The notes under the pieces were generated by a model. That model worked only from the letters and a program-made list of their open reading frames with translations. It searched no databases and had not been told where the DNA came from. DNA of 64,000 bases from CBDHFF01 sp965262395 (GTDB lineage Bacteria > Pseudomonadota > Alphaproteobacteria > Rickettsiales > Anaplasmataceae): positions 1,623,070 through 1,687,069 of the forward strand of contig OZ253531.1 in assembly GCA_965262395.1 (NCBI GenBank), read 5' to 3'. Numbering within the stretch: the first letter of the stretch is position 1; the number at the start of each line of letters is the position of its first letter. The position numbers and the translations under genes are program-made. Below are positions 17,879 to 27,247 of the stretch, one piece after another.

Positions 17879-20800
17879 GTGGATAGTCTGAGATCTCTAC
17901 TAGCCAAAAATCCCGTGATAAAGGCATGTTTTGAGAGGGAATCAGGACAAACAGACCAAAATGTAGAACCCGTGAATATAGTGATACTAATCTCTGAAAC
18001 AGAGAATGCTCATCCTCATGCCATCAGTGCAAAAGGTACGATTACCGATAGGAAAAAGGTGGTCGGCAAGTATATATCGGATATAAATGAACATTCATCA
18101 TTCATAAATTTAGATCTAAAAGTAGAAGGATTGATAGAAAAAGGAGAAAAAGAATCAACAATAGCACTGAGGATCCTGCCGGGAGACAGCACTGATGCTC
18201 CAGGTTTTACAATCCAAATCCAAGGTACACTTGATAATATTAAATTTGATTGGATCCATATTCAAAACGTTGAAATATCACTCGGAGAGATGAATAATCC
18301 AGTAGGCACAACAGCCTTAAATCCAGATTCAGAAGGAGCGGAAAATCCACAAGAATCAGAAAACAAAGACTTGGATTTAGCAAATATGCTACAAGCGGTC
18401 GAAGCTCCACAAGAAGACTTGGATTTAGCAAATATGCTATCAGTGTTCGAAATTCCACAAGAACCAGAAGGAAGAGACCTAAGTTTTATACAGTTGATGG
18501 AACCAAACTTAGGAACCTCTGCCAGTGGGAACCTAGGACTCAGCGATATGTTAAGCCCTGGTTTTGGAGATGGGGAATTTGAAGATTGGACATTTAAATC
18601 AGATTATAATTGGACATTTGCACCAGATGATGATTGGACATTTGCACCAGATTATAATTACGCAAATCGGGAACTTTTACCATATTCTCACTTAATGGAG
18701 GCACCAGCTTCAAACTATGGATATTCATTCTACCCACTGACTACGGGAACAGCATACTCGCAAATTCCTTCATTAGAGCCTCATACGGACTATGGTCAGC
18801 CTGCTGTCAACGCAGAAATCGCTCCAACTAGAGGTTCAGACAACAAAGATAATGACGAACCTCTAGCATCATTTCATGGAACGCCAGAAGATGATTCAGA
18901 ATGCGTGACAGTTAAACTAAATGATGATGGCGCAACACCCTATCTGAGCAGCAAAACTGGGAATATCTCACTCTCTTCTACGTTCACATCTACAAGCAGA
19001 GGAATTCATAATGATCCGGACATAATCAGTGCAGGATGCCAAGTGAGTCACACAACACCCGTGTCACAGCAGGTTCCCATGACCGATTCTGTCAATAAAA
19101 TACAAGAATCAGGCAATCCAGAGTTGCAGACGATAGACCAGATTATGGACGTGACACCCCCTCTAATGGCAGTAGAAACCTCAGTTCAGGCTCAAATCGT
19201 GATACCCCTTCCGATAACGGTAAAAATCTCAGATCTGGCTCAAGGCGTAATACCCTATTTGCAGATCCCAGCTCGGGTTCAAAGCGTGGCATCCCGTCCA
19301 AAAAAATCAACCCAAGACGTGGGACTCCCTCTGAGGGCATTAAAAATCTCAGATCTGGCTCCAAACATGGCACCCCCTTTAGTAAAAACAGGAGAACAGA
19401 AACTTAAAAATAAGAGGGTGCACACCAATACAAAAATCTCAGATCTGGCTCAAGATGTCGCTCTCGATTCGGTTAAATCAAAAAGATCAACTCAACAAAG
19501 CGTGGCATCCCGTCCAAAAAAATCAACCCAAGACGTGGGACTCCCTCTGATGGCATTAGAAATCTCAGCTCTGCCTGAAGACATGGACGTGACACCATTT
19601 CCAAAAGGCATGACATTCCACCCAGTGAAAAAAAACGAACGAAAACCTAAGAATAGGAACGAAGTATATGCTGCCATATGCCATTATATAGAAGAGGATC
19701 TGTTAGATTATTGCAAGACACATAACAGATCACTTCAAGACATTATTAACGATCCAGCCGGCCCAGGAGAGCTCAACAAGCTAGCCAGTACGGAGAAAAG
19801 AGCAAAGATCCATGGCTATCTGAACCTAATGCACAATCTTGTCAGTGACTACATGAGGTTACTCATAATGACGTGCAAAGCAGAAAAAAGTCAGGAGATT
19901 TTTCGTAAAATAAATAGGGCTTTAGGCGTTATATGTCGGGTCTCTGATAGGTTTCAGCATAAGATTAAGTATGTCCGCACTATAGAAAGTGATCCTGAAT
20001 TCTTTCAAATTATATTCTTACTAGAAGATTATTTTATACCTATTCAATTGGAAAAAATATTAGTTGTGTATGAAGAAAATATAAAAGAACCCAAGCACAC
20101 TATTACAAGTGGTTCAAGAATTGAAAAACTATTCAAAAATATATATGTACAAATTTATAAAAAGAACAAATTATCTTTGCCATTGCAGAATAAATTTACA
20201 CAGTATATAAAGGGTTTTGATCTTCATATCGAGTTAGGACCTAAGCCACAGCAAGCGCTGATGGACTCAGTAAGCCAAACTAGTAATATAAAGTTACCCT
20301 CGCCAGAATCAGAAAATCCAGTCTCTAAAAAACCTTGCTCACGAAAACGAAAGTCTCCATGCATCGAAGGTACAAATGATGCAAAACGCAGTAAGAGTAA
20401 TGATGCAAAACCCGGGTCAAAGCAAGTTTCCACGAAACGCACTGTCAAAAAGACGAAGAAAAAAAGTAATTTAACTCTGATCGAGAAACTCTTGTGGATG
20501 CCATCAAAAAATTCATCTCAAGATATAATATCCTCTTCGTCAAATCCAACTCAACAACGTATGTCATACCATCTCCCTCAAGCTCAAGAGAGCACGGCAC
20601 CCCATAAGCTAACACTAGAAACCTCAATTGCTCAAAGCGTGGATGTGATATCCCATCCAGTGAAATCAGGAGAACCAAAACCTCAAGATAATAGTAGTAA
20701 CACCAAGAAAAGAAAACCAAAACCTCAAGATAATAGTAGTAACACCAAGAAAAGAAAACCTAATCCTTTGGATAGTCCTGTGGTAACACAGAAACCAGGA

Positions 20801-22075
20801 AAAAAAGAAGAAGAACAAAGCCACTTATTGCTTAAGACTAAAGAATTATATAATAAGGTATATAAATTTGTAGAAGAAGATACGTCATATTATGATGCGC
20901 AATCTAACAAATTGTCTAAAAAGCTTATTCCAATATTAAGTATAACAATTATTCAAATACTCAAGCATCAATTAATATTAATATCCCTATTCATTACTCC
21001 AGATGAACATTTATGTATAATAGAACCAAAAATACTAAAAAATCAGGAATATTTTAAGGAATTATGCACAATTATACCATCCATACTCGAATTATTAACG
21101 AAGTTAATATATTATGGAAATGGAACTGGGGTATACAAAGATCATACAATCCCTTCAATGATGTGTTTATTGGAACAATGTTTTATACCCAATGTACTGA
21201 AAAGATTGTATTTAACAATCATAAAAACATCTCCGACAGATATTACAGCTAATATGAGCAGTGAAGAATTATTAAAACTTATCTATAATAAGATAACTCA
21301 ATCGCTAGATGAAGAACTTAAATCAACCTGGAAAGAGTCATTCCGCTTTCATTCCATGCCCTTCATAAATTGTGTATTATCAAATAATTCATCTGAAAGC
21401 ACGTACACTTACTATATATCATTGACAGAGTATATGTATGATTATAGCAAAAGCACTTATGATCTTACAAGCACTGCAGACTTTAACATGGAGGGTACGG
21501 CAAAATTATTGCGTGACACAGTATCAGAGCTTGACATCTTTCATAGTCAAGCTTATGAAAATATTAAAATAATAAAGAAGAGAATTCATTCCAGGGTGAA
21601 TGCTATCCTGCATTACAACGGAGCTGGTCCTGAAAGTCAGGACCAAATTAAAAAATTGTGGGAAATAGTACATACAAAACTTATTCCGCTAATAATGAAT
21701 CAGATCTTGGATGAACTTGATAGCAGTACGTCTCATTCGTTGTCTCCAGCTCTTTCTGGAAATGCACAAATGCAGAGAATAATAAGTGGACGAAGAGATA
21801 TTGCTGCCGGCCTCGTACAACCACAGACAATAAGAACAGCTCACAATGAAGAATTAACACATGAACATGCTGCCCCTGTTCCAGAGCCAACAGAAGTTAT
21901 CCCTACAGTCCTTTCTCTTGCTCATCATACTTCTGGAATGACGACCGTTAATCCTACTGTTGTTCTTTCTCATTGCAACCATGAATCATGGCCTCTAATT
22001 GCACAGGAAACTGCTGACCTTCCAGAGCCCAACAGAAATTATCCCTACAGTCCTTTCTCTTGCTCATATTCCTGA
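17879..22075 (+). CDS. Large repeat protein, candidate secreted effector
   Basis: I recognise no known family in this 1398-residue protein. The N-terminal ~140 residues look globular. Short repeats follow: LDLANML twice (about 164-190), WTFAPD twice (about 245-258), and a KISDLA module with a SVASRPKKSTQDVGLPL block twice (about 468 and 540). Two helical domains at about 594-787 and 985-1168 resemble each other (IEEDLLDY/VEEDTSYY; LLEDYFIPIQLEKIL/LLEQCFIPNVLKRLY), and a third partial copy sits near 1259-1281. Basic NLS-like tracts lie at ~815-865 and ~941-962. There is no signal peptide. The start is GTG with GAGGG upstream. The C-terminus is frameshifted. Confidence 0.8.
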   Translation: MDSLRSLLAKNPVIKACFERESGQTDQNVEPVNIVILISETENAHPHAISAKGTITDRKKVVGKYISDINEHSSFINLDLKVEGLIEKGEKESTIALRILPGDSTDAPGFTIQIQGTLDNIKFDWIHIQNVEISLGEMNNPVGTTALNPDSEGAENPQESENKDLDLANMLQAVEAPQEDLDLANMLSVFEIPQEPEGRDLSFIQLMEPNLGTSASGNLGLSDMLSPGFGDGEFEDWTFKSDYNWTFAPDDDWTFAPDYNYANRELLPYSHLMEAPASNYGYSFYPLTTGTAYSQIPSLEPHTDYGQPAVNAEIAPTRGSDNKDNDEPLASFHGTPEDDSECVTVKLNDDGATPYLSSKTGNISLSSTFTSTSRGIHNDPDIISAGCQVSHTTPVSQQVPMTDSVNKIQESGNPELQTIDQIMDVTPPLMAVETSVQAQIVIPLPITVKISDLAQGVIPYLQIPARVQSVASRPKKSTQDVGLPLRALKISDLAPNMAPPLVKTGEQKLKNKRVHTNTKISDLAQDVALDSVKSKRSTQQSVASRPKKSTQDVGLPLMALEISALPEDMDVTPFPKGMTFHPVKKNERKPKNRNEVYAAICHYIEEDLLDYCKTHNRSLQDIINDPAGPGELNKLASTEKRAKIHGYLNLMHNLVSDYMRLLIMTCKAEKSQEIFRKINRALGVICRVSDRFQHKIKYVRTIESDPEFFQIIFLLEDYFIPIQLEKILVVYEENIKEPKHTITSGSRIEKLFKNIYVQIYKKNKLSLPLQNKFTQYIKGFDLHIELGPKPQQALMDSVSQTSNIKLPSPESENPVSKKPCSRKRKSPCIEGTNDAKRSKSNDAKPGSKQVSTKRTVKKTKKKSNLTLIEKLLWMPSKNSSQDIISSSSNPTQQRMSYHLPQAQESTAPHKLTLETSIAQSVDVISHPVKSGEPKPQDNSSNTKKRKPKPQDNSSNTKKRKPNPLDSPVVTQKPGKKEEEQSHLLLKTKELYNKVYKFVEEDTSYYDAQSNKLSKKLIPILSITIIQILKHQLILISLFITPDEHLCIIEPKILKNQEYFKELCTIIPSILELLTKLIYYGNGTGVYKDHTIPSMMCLLEQCFIPNVLKRLYLTIIKTSPTDITANMSSEELLKLIYNKITQSLDEELKSTWKESFRFHSMPFINCVLSNNSSESTYTYYISLTEYMYDYSKSTYDLTSTADFNMEGTAKLLRDTVSELDIFHSQAYENIKIIKKRIHSRVNAILHYNGAGPESQDQIKKLWEIVHTKLIPLIMNQILDELDSSTSHSLSPALSGNAQMQRIISGRRDIAAGLVQPQTIRTAHNEELTHEHAAPVPEPTEVIPTVLSLAHHTSGMTTVNPTVVLSHCNHESWPLIAQETADLPEPNRNYPYSPFSCSYS

Positions 22076-22172
22076 AATGACGACCGTTAATCCTACTGTT
22101 GTTTCTCTTGCGGCAACCATGAATCAGAGCGCAGCTGCTGACCACCATCACTACAATTGTAATCATGCATGA
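22028..22172 (+). pseudogene. Out-of-frame continuation of the large repeat protein
   Basis: The end of the large gene carries a duplicated ~140-bp unit. The first copy (from about 21885) reads PEPTEVIPTVLSLAH and TTVNPTVV. The second copy begins CAGAGCCCAACAG where the first has CAGAGCCAACAG, one C fewer. The extra C at 22028-22030 shifts the frame and gives the early stop at 22075. Without it the frame would read PTEIIPTVLSLAHIPEMTTV and run to a TGA at 22170-22172. Confidence 0.75.
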
Positions 22173-22855
22173 AAAGATATCTTTAGAGATAGGTTTTTTA
22201 GATTCAGGCTAACTGCTGGCACACCAAGTCCAAATAATAGTATAAAAAGTAATATAATTTTTTTATTCATCAATGAATATTGATTTGAAATTATCTAAGA
22301 AAGTTCTATTATCTAGTTTAAGTAGCTACTATGAAATAATTATCAACAAATGTAATAAATTGTTATCACCGCAGTTAATAATTTTAGTAAAGTTATTTCA
22401 TCACGAATACTGAATATTATCTTGAAATATACACTCTGATACAAATGGAATAAAATTTTTCCTTTAGGAACAAAGGTAAAGCAAAAGATATATAAAAAAG
22501 TTACTACTGGACGATATAATCCAATTTAAATTATCTAATTGTAATCAACGTGAGGATATCACCAAGCTAATTTTTTCTCTCAATAGCACGTGTTACGATT
22601 ACAATTTCTTGTTAACAATAAAGAGTCTTTACTAGATTTTTTCTATCTTATTTTATTCCTTCATTACTTAAAATTGTGTCATCTAACATCAAATACTCCC
22701 TGAGAAGTTAAAAACCAATCAAAAGTATTACGTGTTTCATTTTGTAAATCTAAATAATAAATAATAAAATGAGTATTTTATAGAAATACTCATTTATACC
22801 TCATTCAACCTCAACAGAAATTGAAGTTCTTACTTCATAAAATATCGGATATATT
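22173..22855. other. Gap between the large gene and the helicase
   Basis: I see no coding frame here. The only clear structure is the perfect hairpin at 22767-22795 just past the helicase stop. Confidence 0.5.
22767..22795 (-). terminator. Hairpin terminator after the DEAD-box helicase
   Basis: AAATGAGTATTT and its exact reverse complement flank a 5-base loop (perfect 12-bp stem). On the minus strand the stem is followed by a T-rich run, as expected for an intrinsic terminator of the helicase gene that ends at 22856. It could also stop transcripts from the opposite strand. Confidence 0.7.
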
Positions 22856-24046
22856 TTAGGCAGTTCTTCTACTTGAACTTCTATTGAATCGTTTGCGATT
22901 ACCTCTGAATTTACCTGGCTTCCTATCCAGACGCTTAGGTTTATCTGATTGTTCTGCAGGAGCGTTTGGATCCATAAGACGATTTATAGCATTCCATTTG
23001 CTATTATCAGAGGGTGTCACCAAACACATCGCAGAACCTTTGGCTCCTGCGCGGGCGGTTCTACCTATGCGATGAATATAATCCTCGGCACATTGCGGTA
23101 AATCATAATTAATAACATGCTCGATGTGTGGGATGTCAAGTCCACGTGCAGCAACGTCAGTTGCCACAAGAATACGATATTTCTTATTACGAAAATTAGC
23201 AATTACACGATCACGTTTACTCTGGCGCAAGTCTCCATGAATAACATCAGCACTATGCCCTGCCTTGGATAACTTAGCAGCCATCCTTTCTGTACTATAT
23301 TTTGTTTTCATGAACATAATTATAGAGCCATCACGCTCATCCAATTCGGATAACAAACGTTGATGTTTATTATCATCAGTCACTCTTACTACATCATGCT
23401 GAATATTATCAGCAGGTGCGTATGTAGTGTCTATCGCTATTCGTATAGGGTTATTTAGATATTTTTCTGAGATTCTTACAATATTATTTGGAAGAGTTGC
23501 CGAAAACAACATAGTTTGACGAACCTTAGGCATACGTTTCATAATTTTCTCAATCTGAATAGTAAAACCCATATCAAGCATACGATCAGTTTCATCAAGC
23601 ACTAAGAATCCTGTATCATTTAACATCAAGCTACCACGTTCTAAATGGTCATTTATACGCCCAGGAGTACCAACTAATAGTCTGGGACCATTGCGCAGTC
23701 TTTGCAATTGCTTCGACATAGCTTCGCCACCAATAAGCAATGCTGATTTAATTTTTGAACGTTTGCCTAACATTGTTTGCAGATGACTCATCACCTGTGT
23801 CGCTAATTCACGTGTTGGCGTCATCACTAGTGCAGACCCCAACGGATTAGACAACAATCGTGCAACCAACGGAATACCGAACGCACCTGTTTTACCTGTC
23901 CCAGTCTGTGCTGAGCCTTGAATATCTCTTCCTTCAAGAGCATGCGGAATCGCCTTCTCTTGAATTGGAGTTGGTTTAATAAACTGCATATGTTGCAGCG
24001 TATGATTCAGAGCCTCAGGAAGACCCAGTTCACTAAAATTTTGCAT
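22856..24046 (-). CDS. DEAD-box ATP-dependent RNA helicase (RhlE-like)
   Basis: This enzyme unwinds RNA duplexes, with likely roles in ribosome assembly or mRNA turnover in the cold. Motifs in order: Q-motif region FIKPTPIQEKAI (22-33), motif I AQTGTGKT (46-53), PTRELA (77-82), motif II DETD (151-154), SAT (motif III), RGLDIP (V) and HRIGRTAR (VI). Motif II reads Asp-Glu-Thr-Asp rather than the usual Asp-Glu-Ala-Asp. A short Arg/Lys-rich tail ends the 396-residue protein. It lies 100 bp from the cold-shock gene on the same strand, which fits a shared cold-response role. Confidence 0.93.
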   Translation of the reverse strand: MQNFSELGLPEALNHTLQHMQFIKPTPIQEKAIPHALEGRDIQGSAQTGTGKTGAFGIPLVARLLSNPLGSALVMTPTRELATQVMSHLQTMLGKRSKIKSALLIGGEAMSKQLQRLRNGPRLLVGTPGRINDHLERGSLMLNDTGFLVLDETDRMLDMGFTIQIEKIMKRMPKVRQTMLFSATLPNNIVRISEKYLNNPIRIAIDTTYAPADNIQHDVVRVTDDNKHQRLLSELDERDGSIIMFMKTKYSTERMAAKLSKAGHSADVIHGDLRQSKRDRVIANFRNKKYRILVATDVAARGLDIPHIEHVINYDLPQCAEDYIHRIGRTARAGAKGSAMCLVTPSDNSKWNAINRLMDPNAPAEQSDKPKRLDRKPGKFRGNRKRFNRSSSRRTA

Positions 24047-24145
24047 AATCTTCTCTCTTTATAGCAGGCACAATAGCTAGCTCTTTTTTAGAGAGAAGTC
24101 ATGCCTCGTGATTAGGATGTTAGTAAAGGTAAAGCAATGTGTGTA

Positions 24146-24376
24146 TTACTCAGAGTCTTCGTCGTCGTGATTGCCCATCAATTTCAAATTGTCTGCTGAC
24201 GTTTTGCCCTTATTAGTAGCAACATCATAACTAACTTTTTGACCTTCACTAAGTTGATTAATGTTTGCTCTTTCTACTGTACTAATATGTACAAAAACAT
24301 CTGTTGATCCATCCTCAGGTGCAATAAACCCAAATCCCTTAATTGGATCAAACCACTTTACTGTTCCGCTAGCCAT
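24146..24376 (-). CDS. Cold-shock domain protein (CspA family)
   Basis: This is a single-strand RNA/DNA binding protein of about 76 residues. It has the cold-shock fold with RNP1 as KGFGFI and RNP2 as VFVHIS, preceded by MASGTVKWFDPI. The C-terminus is acidic (DDEDSE). I start it at ATG 24376 because AAGGAAAA lies six bases upstream and the family begins here. The frame stays open to 24427, but those upstream residues match nothing. Confidence 0.93.
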   Translation of the reverse strand: MASGTVKWFDPIKGFGFIAPEDGSTDVFVHISTVERANINQLSEGQKVSYDVATNKGKTSADNLKLMGNHDDEDSE

Positions 24377-24841
24377 AATATTTTCCTTTATCATTTTAAG
24401 ATTGTTTATAGAGTACTCACCCAGCACGGATCACATAACGCAACCCTCTGACTCACTCTTATCCAAATACTCAAAAGATCAACAATTATTTGAAAAATCT
24501 TTAGGTAGCCCTTAATCAGGAAATACTGCATATAATACAGTAGCACTTTAGCAAGAGTAATGAAACTCAGTTACACTTATATTATATTCTTTATCAAAAC
24601 GCAAGCTTTTTTGTAAATTTTATCATTTTTTATGAATATTAAGTTAAGATACTTACTGATTAGATACTCGGCGCTCCTTTTTTTGCTTTTAAAATGAGAT
24701 AAATCCAAATATCTTGCATGTTCCAATCATTCTTTCTTATATTATTCAGATCAGCTGATGGAAAAATTATAATGCATGAAAATACAAAAATAAGTTCATG
24801 TAAAAACGAATCTTATACAAGATTATAAACACACTATATAA

Positions 24842-24869
24842 TTGACAAATTAAAAATCAGCATTAGAAT
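24842..24869 (+). promoter_or_regulatory. Promoter for the peroxiredoxin gene
   Basis: TTGACA (perfect -35), a 16-bp spacer and TAGAAT (-10) lie 31 bp before the ATG at 24900. AGGAGA precedes the start codon by a normal distance. The high match to consensus suggests strong expression. The rest of the gap from 24428 to 24841 shows no gene. Confidence 0.75.
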
Positions 24870-24899
24870 GCAACTCCTAACTACTATCAGGAGAATAAT

Positions 24900-25562
24900 A
24901 TGTCAATTCGTATTAATGACCAAGCCCCCAATTTTCAGGCTAATACCACTCATGGGCAAATTGATTTTCATGATTGGATTGCCAATCAGTGGGCCGTACT
25001 ATTTTCACATCCAAAAGATTTCACACCCGTATGCACCACAGAATTGGGATATATGGCAAAAATTCAACCTGAATTCGAAAAAAGAAACACTAAAATAATT
25101 GGATTAAGCATTGATCGCATGGATGATCACCAGAAATGGCTTGAAGACATCGCAGAAGTGGGAGGCAGTCCTGTAAATTATCCAATAATTGCAGATACTG
25201 ACTTAAAAGTGGCCAAGTTATATGACATGTTTGCGGCTAACGAATCTGGTACATCTGAAGGCAGAACAGCAATGACTAATGCCACGGTTCGTTCTTTATT
25301 CGTAATTGATCCTAATAAAAAGATTAAACTTATGATTACTTATCCGATGACCACAGGGCGTAACTTTGATGAAATTTTACGAGTAATAGACTCAATGCAA
25401 CTCACGGCCAAGCATAAAGTTGCCACTCCCGTCAATTGGCAGCAAGGAGAGGACGTTATCATAGTTCCTGCAGTCAGCAACGAAGAAGCCGAACAAAAGT
25501 ACCCTAACGGATGGCAAACGATAAAACCATATTTAAGAACGGTTAAACAGCCTATAGAATAA
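24900..25562 (+). CDS. 1-Cys peroxiredoxin (Prx6 type)
   Basis: This thiol peroxidase reduces hydrogen peroxide and organic, including lipid, hydroperoxides. The active-site motif FTPVCTTELG puts the peroxidatic Cys at 45. The conserved Arg lies in TNATVRSLFVIDP. The C-terminal region beyond residue 150 (LRVIDSMQLT, WQQGEDVIIVPAVS, YLRTVKQP) is the long arm of the Prx6 group. No second resolving Cys is visible. Length 220 is typical. It lies near the two heme-protein genes at 26075-28873 but is transcribed convergently with them. Confidence 0.94.
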   Translation: MSIRINDQAPNFQANTTHGQIDFHDWIANQWAVLFSHPKDFTPVCTTELGYMAKIQPEFEKRNTKIIGLSIDRMDDHQKWLEDIAEVGGSPVNYPIIADTDLKVAKLYDMFAANESGTSEGRTAMTNATVRSLFVIDPNKKIKLMITYPMTTGRNFDEILRVIDSMQLTAKHKVATPVNWQQGEDVIIVPAVSNEEAEQKYPNGWQTIKPYLRTVKQPIE

Positions 25563-26074
25563 AGTAGTATATTAGCCGTTAACGCTAAATATTAATTTAT
25601 TATAAATGAGTATGGACTTACAAGCAGTTGATTATAAATATTGTCTTAGATTAAACGTGATCAAATAAAGCAATTGTAATTAACTGCACATTCATTAATG
25701 TTGGGATTAAATGCAATTTGCTGAATAGTTTTGTGCCAACGATTAGGTTATTGTCTCCTTGATCTTTTTAGAATAACTCACATGATTAAAACATGAAGCT
25801 CCTTAATAGAATGATAATAAGCATGAACAAGGGATATTATCACAAATTACAATGAGAAATATGCTTGTATAAGTCACATAAATCTATATTTTGCTAGGGA
25901 TATTATAACAAATTACAATGAGAAATATGCTTGTATAAGTCACATAAATCTATATCCTGCTTTTCGCACTTCAGTAAGAAAAATAAGTAACAGTCTCTGA
26001 TTTTGCGTTATTTCGAAGTATAATGATGAATAAATTCAACACAAATTATTACGCTTTAATTACAACTAATATAA
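25563..26074. other. Gap between the peroxiredoxin and catalase-like genes
   Basis: The two flanking genes converge here. No gene is visible. A 66-bp direct repeat fills 25830-25960 and the rest is AT-rich sequence. Confidence 0.5.
25830..25960. repeat. 66-bp tandem repeat, two copies
   Basis: Two adjacent copies begin AGGGATATTAT at 25830 and 25896 and differ by only a few bases. They contain AAATTACAATGAGAAATATG and GTCACATAAATC. The period is 66 bp. Confidence 0.9.
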
Positions 26075-27217
26075 TCAATTTTCCTCAGAATTATTATTTG
26101 TATCACCAGAAGTAGTAGGGCTAGAAGCCTGCCTTATATCAGCTACAGTTGAATACACCTCATTCCTTAATCTATTTAATGTTCCAAGAGGCTTGTGTGC
26201 CTTGAGACCATTCCAAGGAGAAAAACGAACCCTCTCACCTGCTTCGAATTGATCTCCAAGATCAATTTTCTGATTTTTTATTGCCAAGCGTCCAACAGTA
26301 AAGAATGGCGCTTCTTCTTCCGGCCATTCAACAGTAACATCTTCAATCGAGTGACTTACCTTGGTTTGCACCTGAATGGCAAAATCCCAATAATAGGTTG
26401 CATTTTCTTCTGATAAACGTGAAATTATATCATCTTGATAGTAATTATCACTAACCCGAAATGGACGCTTCTGTCTCGGCATTCTCTCAAAAGGTGCTTG
26501 CGTAGAAGTAGGAATAAAACCAAATTTCACAGCTACCGGATAGGTAATATTTTTTGCATTCGGAGCATCGCTAACTGCAATCTGCTCTCCAATAGAAAAT
26601 GCCGAAACACTCCAATATCGTTCAGTCAATAAACTCATAGGTCGAGTGGTGAAAAGAGCTTTTAACAATACATAACCTCTAATGGGATTCCTTATAATCC
26701 ATCCCAGAGCACCCAAAAAACCTTCAAGAAGATCATAATAGTCCTCTATATCTCTATTAAAGAACTGAGGAATATCTGCCATAACAATGTCCTGTTCTGT
26801 AGGGCTATAAGATTCTCCGAAATGCTCTCCTTCAACATCATATAATTTAACGGCCATTCCTCTTGGATCAGGCATTCTATCCGGAAATGCTTGCGGATTA
26901 GAATTAGAAAAACGTATTAACGCACGGTACTTTTCAGGTTTTGCAAAAATACCTTGCTTAATATTCATATTTTTAATCTGCTCTTCAGACAAATTAGCTA
27001 ACTTAGCTACTGATGTTTTAATATTCTCTTCATCAAAATCGAAAATCTCCAAATTTGCCTCTACACAAGAATGGGTCTTTTTGTGAATATCACGAGAAGA
27101 ACGCTGCTTGCCTTCGTACATCCTTCGCATACGTTTAATAGTTGTAGCCACACCATCTTTTATTTGGCTGTCTTCGATATCCTTAATATGTTCGTTAAAT
27201 AATTTTTCATCACTCAT
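26075..27217 (-). CDS. Catalase-related heme protein (y4iL-like)
   Basis: This is a compact catalase-fold protein (about 380 residues) of the kind that includes coral allene oxide synthase and other fatty-acid hydroperoxide-converting heme enzymes. The likely distal heme region is SSRDIHKKTHSCVEA (His48, with His52 nearby). IRFSN and DPRGMAVKLY match the catalase core. The proximal heme signature R-x3-Y appears as RNEVY near residue 350, after FSPWNGLKAHKPLG. I choose ATG 27217; the upstream codon is TTG. It lies 30 bp after the cyclooxygenase-like gene, so the two form one operon. Peroxidase or catalase activity is possible; an oxylipin role is inference. Confidence 0.85.
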   Translation of the reverse strand: MSDEKLFNEHIKDIEDSQIKDGVATTIKRMRRMYEGKQRSSRDIHKKTHSCVEANLEIFDFDEENIKTSVAKLANLSEEQIKNMNIKQGIFAKPEKYRALIRFSNSNPQAFPDRMPDPRGMAVKLYDVEGEHFGESYSPTEQDIVMADIPQFFNRDIEDYYDLLEGFLGALGWIIRNPIRGYVLLKALFTTRPMSLLTERYWSVSAFSIGEQIAVSDAPNAKNITYPVAVKFGFIPTSTQAPFERMPRQKRPFRVSDNYYQDDIISRLSEENATYYWDFAIQVQTKVSHSIEDVTVEWPEEEAPFFTVGRLAIKNQKIDLGDQFEAGERVRFSPWNGLKAHKPLGTLNRLRNEVYSTVADIRQASSPTTSGDTNNNSEEN

Positions 27218-27247
27218 AATAAACAATTACACCTTATATTTAAACAA

